Shown here one piece after another: positions 60,631 through 64,000 of a stretch of DNA of 64,000 nucleotides. The notes below the pieces were generated by a model. That model did not search any database. It was given only the letters and a program-made list of their open reading frames with translations, and was not told the origin of the DNA. Source of the stretch: Ruminococcus flavefaciens (GTDB lineage Bacteria > Bacillota > Clostridia > Oscillospirales > Ruminococcaceae); assembly GCA_023662725.1 (NCBI GenBank), contig JAMPIL010000004.1:35736-99735 (forward strand). The letters are read 5' to 3'. Position numbers and translations under genes: made by a program. Each line of letters opens with the position of its first letter. Position 1 is the stretch's first letter.

Positions 60631-60670
60631 CAAACGATTATCAAAAATGGGTGCAAAATCAAACGATTTG
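60631..60670. repeat. 40-bp direct repeat, right of the Rpn-like gene
   Basis: Partner of 59370-59409. It includes the exact 20-mer GGGTGCAAAATCAAACGATT at 60649-60668; another CAAACGATT follows at 60680. The 60554-60805 interval has no gene. Confidence 0.6.
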
Positions 60671-60805
60671 CATTGAGAACAAACGATTGCCGAAAATCAC
60701 TTACTAACGGAGCAAGCTATGGAAATTTTCAATCAGTTCAACTTTGACCGCCTGTAGTACTATAATTTCAAAAACCTCGCTAAACAGCGATATTTTCGTG
60801 GTTTT

Positions 60806-60857
60806 ATTGTATCAAAATAGCAAATCTTAGACATAATCGTATCAGCAATGATACAAT
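60806..60857. other. attP-like dyad site at the junction of two prophages
   Basis: ATTGTATCA (60806-60814) and its complement TGATACAAT (60849-60857) are arranged symmetrically around 60831/60832, exactly where the 110-bp phage-end repeat begins. Size (52 bp) and symmetry fit a serine-integrase attP. The left junction at 6408 has only the right arm, next to the tRNA. Confidence 0.65.
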
Positions 60858-60941
60858 GTAAGAAATGCACTCACTTGGTGGGTGCATTTCTTTCGTGCTT
60901 GGGTGCAAAATCAAACGATTACAGTACCCGATGCACCCACT
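60832..60941. repeat. 110-bp direct repeat copy 2 (left end of the second prophage)
   Basis: Matches 6408-6517 at 108 of 110 positions; followed, as there, by a (different) terminator and a recombinase 3' end. Confidence 0.85.
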
Positions 60942-60960
60942 TTTGTTTGATATCAAAAAA

Positions 60961-60996
60961 AGCCCTGCGACAGCCATTTTCGGCTATCACAGGGCT
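60961..60996 (-). terminator. Terminator of the second recombinase remnant
   Basis: AGCCCTGCGACAGCC/GGCTATCACAGGGCT stem (13 of 15 pairs) around a short loop. Its sequence is unrelated to the hairpin in the same place at 6536. Confidence 0.8.
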
Positions 60997-61005
60997 GATT
61001 TTTTT

Positions 61006-62064
61006 TTATATTTTCACTTCCGTCCCGTCCTTGAACAGAAACACCATACTGCCATCACGGAAAACGGTCAACGTTTCAACAAGAGCTGTCCAGATATTCT
61101 CATCAAATGCTTCAAGAATGGAATCGGATTTTTTAAGTACACGCAGAATTTCCTGCATCTTGGCAATTCTGCCTTTGCGTTCGGCAGCAAGCTGTTCTTC
61201 GGCATCAATTTGTGCGACGATTTCCTCGTAACGTGCGTTCAGTTCGCTGTAATTGGAGTCAGTTCCTCCGCTTTCTATATATTCTTTCAGTTGTTTATTG
61301 ATTTCATCAAACTCCGCTTGTAATTCTGAATTGTGTTCATTCTGCAATTTCAGCTGATTTAACACAAACTGGCAATTTCCGATAACCACATCTTTCTGCC
61401 CGAAATATCGGGAAAAAGCATTCAGAAACTTCTGCTGGATTTCGTGTTCGTACAAGTGCAGTGTTGTGCAGAAATGTTCACTTTTGAACTTTGAATTACA
61501 CTGGTAAATCACACGGCGATATTTCGAGTTGGAGTGCCAGACCTTCGCACCGAAATAACTGCCGCAGTCTCCGCAAATCATTTTCGATGCAAAAATACTC
61601 GTACTACTGTACTGTTTACCAACATTTTCACGTTTAAGAAATTCCTCCTGTACCATATCAAATTCCAACGGATCTATAATAGCAGGGTGGCTGTTTTCAA
61701 CGTAATACTGCGGAATTTCGCCTTCGTTAATTTTCTGCTTTTTTGTCAAAAAATCAACTGTAAACTTCTTCTGAAGCAGTGCGTCGCCCTTGTATTTTTC
61801 GTTGGTGAGAATACTTTTTATTGTACGGCTCGCCCATTTTTCCTTGCCTGCCGGAGTTGAAACGCCTTGTGCGGTAAGCTCTGCGGCGATTTTATATGGC
61901 GTAAGTCCTGCGATGAATGTATTGTGGATCGTCACGCCAATAATTTTGCCCTCCATCGAAACAGAGGGCATTGCGATACGATTGGGACTGTGTTTTGTGA
62001 GCAGATACTCATTGACGGTCACACCGCCGAGAGTCGTTGTTTTATCAGGTTTTAAGATTGCCAT
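61006..62064 (-). pseudogene. Amidase N-terminus fused to serine-recombinase C-terminus (deletion product)
   Basis: 352 codons, open throughout. The first 46 or so residues (MAILKPDKTTTLGGVTVNEYLL ... GKIIGVTIHNT) are the start of the phage amidase; residues from FIAGLTPYKIAAELTAQG onward are the C-terminal two thirds of recombinase 1, with an extra 26-residue coiled-coil stretch (IESGGTDSNYSELNARYEEI) that recombinase 1 lacks. The junction lies near 61915-61925. Relative to the intact prophage a segment of about 3.5 kb is missing. Both enzymes lose their active sites, so neither integration nor lysis should work. AGGAGG still precedes the start. Confidence 0.88.
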
Positions 62065-62066
62065 AA

Positions 62067-62523
62067 TCAATTCTCCTCCTTGTTGTTTTCGTTGGTTGTT
62101 TCCTCATCAATTCTGTCGACTTTTGTCTGCAAAACATCGATTGCTTTCTTGATTGTGGGCGGATACGGGATTCCCATAAGCGACGTATTTTCCACGATTG
62201 ACAAGCTCATTCAGACAAAAAATGATGCAGACTGCGTCACGAATGTAGGTCGTTCCAAGCATAATATCCATGCGAAAAGCGACTGCGATAAGCATCAGGG
62301 TACACACCTTTTTTGCAAGCCCGAACCAGCCTGCCTTTGAGGATAATCCGCCGCTTTTTGTGTGCTTGGACTTTTTTATGGCAGCAGTTATGATTCCTGT
62401 GAAAAAGTCAATTGCCATAAAAATCACAAGCGTGACCAATGCGGAGTTCCAGCCGCCAAAAATAGCGGTTATGAAGCCGCCTACCAGTCCTGCGATGGTG
62501 CAAAGGGTTTCTTTCATTTTCAT
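62067..62523 (-). pseudogene. Frameshifted phage holin of the second prophage
   Basis: Closely matches the holin at 11043-11486 through YIRDAVCIIFCLNEL, then a two-base loss near 62200-62207 (gacaagctc here, gacagcagttc in the intact copy) shifts the frame. The C-terminal sequence KVDRIDEETTNENNKEEN continues in another frame to a stop at 62067. The shifted reading would run to 62107. Confidence 0.85.
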
Positions 62524-62643
62524 CATTCCTTTCGTGATTTGGGTATAAAAAGACCGTCTTTGGCGTTTGCCGCGGACGGTTGCTGACATTTTTTTGATCT
62601 GTTGTTTTTTAAAATATCCCGATTTATTGGATACAACAAAAAT

Positions 62644-62674
62644 GCACCCTTAATTCACATCAGAATAAGGGTGC
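62644..62674 (-). terminator. Terminator of the truncated GH9 gene
   Basis: GCACCCTTA / TAAGGGTGC stem with T5 on the minus strand. The surrounding 62527-62737 has no gene and seems to be the boundary between prophage remnant and host. Confidence 0.8.
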
Positions 62675-62737
62675 GTATATTAATTTTACAACAATCAAAG
62701 CATTTTCTATTTGTTTTTGTTGAAATAAAAACACCTA

Positions 62738-63961
62738 TCAATTATTTATTTGCTTTAAAAGCTCTCTCTTCATAAGGCAAAGATCAAAAACATCAAGCCT
62801 TTCATCTTGGCATAAGTCGCCAGCTTTCCAATCTGCAAGATGAACGTCGGGAACAGCCAGCAGCCACCTCTGCATTGCCACTACATCAGCAATATTAAAC
62901 ATACCATCTGCGTTCACATCTCCGATAACGCTTTCCTGCGACTGTGACATAACCGATGCCATAAGAAAGACCATGGCTGCGTTGCCATACAAAGTGTTTT
63001 CATTCGTTGTATACTCTCCATCACTGTCAATGTAGCATTTTCCATCAAATTTCGAGAGATGTCGGTTGTCATAAATATTGGTACCCTCGGTAAAATATCC
63101 AGCAGGAACATGGTACGGCTCCAACCGTTTGTCACGGGAATAAATGCCGCTGTAGATGTTTTCAACACAATTTTCGCCGTTGCCTGAAACATAACTGAAT
63201 GAGACAGGGTTTGCACCCAGCAGATAATTTGCCGTTCCGGTAATGCACTGTATCACATCATCAGGTATGGTATCTTCTGTTATGGTGCAGCCAAGTACAA
63301 AGGATGTAGCGCTTTGTGCAATTACCTCATTAGAACCCCACCAATATCCCCATGTGGGAACAACTGTACCCCATACATCGGTTTTCATTCTCTCGCTTTT
63401 CCAACGATTGAACTGTTCAAAGGTATCATTGATCTCCTTTGCAGGAGCATCGTTTTCATAAAGATAGTGTACAAAACCCAAGAAGGAATCACTGCTGTGT
63501 CCATAGCCAAGCGAATTGTTTGGCTGGAAGCAATTCAAAACGGACGTATCCTTTGCATGGGCAATCATATACGTTTCATAAGGCGAAGCATTGCCACCGG
63601 ATTCTTTGACAGCCCGATAAATCGCACCTGCTGCCCAGAACATATTGCGATCCAGAGTCTCTTGTGTAAATGTATAGGTACGGTTGGCGGCGTCAATGGA
63701 CATATGCTTTTCATTGCTTGGGTCATTCAGCCAATCCCAGGCTCTTAAAGAAACTTCAAGGCATTCGTCGGCAAAGTCCGCATAAGCAGGCACATTTTTA
63801 TATACAATATATGCATGAGCAAAGACAGCCGCAGCGCTGGCAGTTGCGTCATGGGAACGCAGCTCGCTTTCCGCACCGCCTGTTGAGGATCGTTTCAGCG
63901 TATCCTCAATATATATCGTATCACCAGAATAATTGGCTGCCACATAGAATGGATCGTCTAT
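62738..63961 (-). pseudogene. 5'-truncated dockerin-bearing GH9 cellulase
   Basis: About 408 codons of the C-terminal half of a family 9 hydrolase: DDPFYVAANYSGD, NYLLGANPVSFSYVSGNG and the general-acid region YTTNENTLYGNAAMVFLM. A dockerin follows (GDVNADGMFNIADVV ... KAGDLCQDERLDVFDLCLM), nearly the same as that of the prophage-borne GH9. A stop codon lies six codons before DDPFY, and the catalytic Asp region and signal peptide are absent. The 39 bases beyond (TATAAT-containing) do not read as GH9, so the gene was cut by an insertion or deletion near 63962. A GTG at 63943 could still start a fragment. Confidence 0.85.
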
Positions 63962-64000
63962 AATAAATTAGACAGAAAAGATTAAGCCGTGGTATAATAT

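Noticed and set aside
1-64000. CRISPR array
   Set aside because: No run of regularly spaced identical repeats with unique spacers was seen; the repeats found are phage ends, promoter cassettes and single inverted repeats.

Overview
The window reads as a chromosome segment of a cellulosome-forming Ruminococcus (R. flavefaciens / R. albus / R. champanellensis group). The main evidence is two family-9 glycoside hydrolases ending in a Ruminococcus-type dockerin, together with Firmicutes-style Shine-Dalgarno sites, TTGACA/TATAAT promoters and an RNase J gene. Species cannot be fixed from this sequence alone.

Layout. (1) 1-6.4 kb is host chromosome: a partial RNase J (-), a degenerate phosphohexomutase-like protein (-), a 228-bp MITE, an AGCS sodium/amino-acid symporter (-), a two-gene PH-domain membrane operon (+) and a tRNA-Pro(GGG) with encoded CCA. 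(2) 6.4-60.8 kb is a large siphovirus-like prophage abutting the 3' end of the tRNA. Nearly all phage genes lie on the minus strand, so they read from about 50 kb down to 6.5 kb. Early and replication genes (50.0-41.1 kb): sigma/ArpU-like regulator, antirepressor, Gp157, RecA-like ATPase, SF2 helicase, VRR-NUC, DUF669, DUF4406, primase-helicase. Packaging and DNA modification (41-36 kb): HNH, small terminase, ParB-methylase, PAPS-reductase-like protein, C5 methylase. A set of small accessory genes with repeated promoters (36-31.8 kb) includes an amidoligase and a gamma-glutamylcyclotransferase. HK97-type head and siphovirus tail genes follow (31.5-11.5 kb), then holin, amidase and two large serine recombinases. 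A TetR-dockerin-cellulase operon (16.4-19.5 kb) is inserted as a moron between the tape-measure and distal-tail genes. (3) At the early end, 50.6-59.3 kb (+) is a defence island: a three-gene ABC-3C-like system, then type III restriction-modification (mod, res) and a GIY-YIG/DUF4357 protein. An Rpn/PD-(D/E)XK gene (59.5-60.5 kb, -) follows. (4) 60.8-62.5 kb is the remnant of a second, related prophage in the same orientation: a recombinase/amidase deletion fusion and a frameshifted holin. (5) 62.7-64 kb holds a 5'-truncated dockerin GH9 gene.

The junction at 60.83 kb carries a 110-bp repeat of the left prophage end (108/110 identical). It is centred on a dyad-symmetric attP-like site, which points to a tandem double lysogen in which the second phage has decayed. 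Other notable signals are a structured leader with two mutually exclusive pairings upstream of the sigma-like gene at 50.0 kb, a promoter-terminator leader in front of the large terminase, five similar promoter cassettes at 32-36 kb, a dockerin-type calcium loop at the end of a tail protein, and a TetR-controlled cellulase carried by a phage. All functions are inferred by reading motifs; no searches were run.
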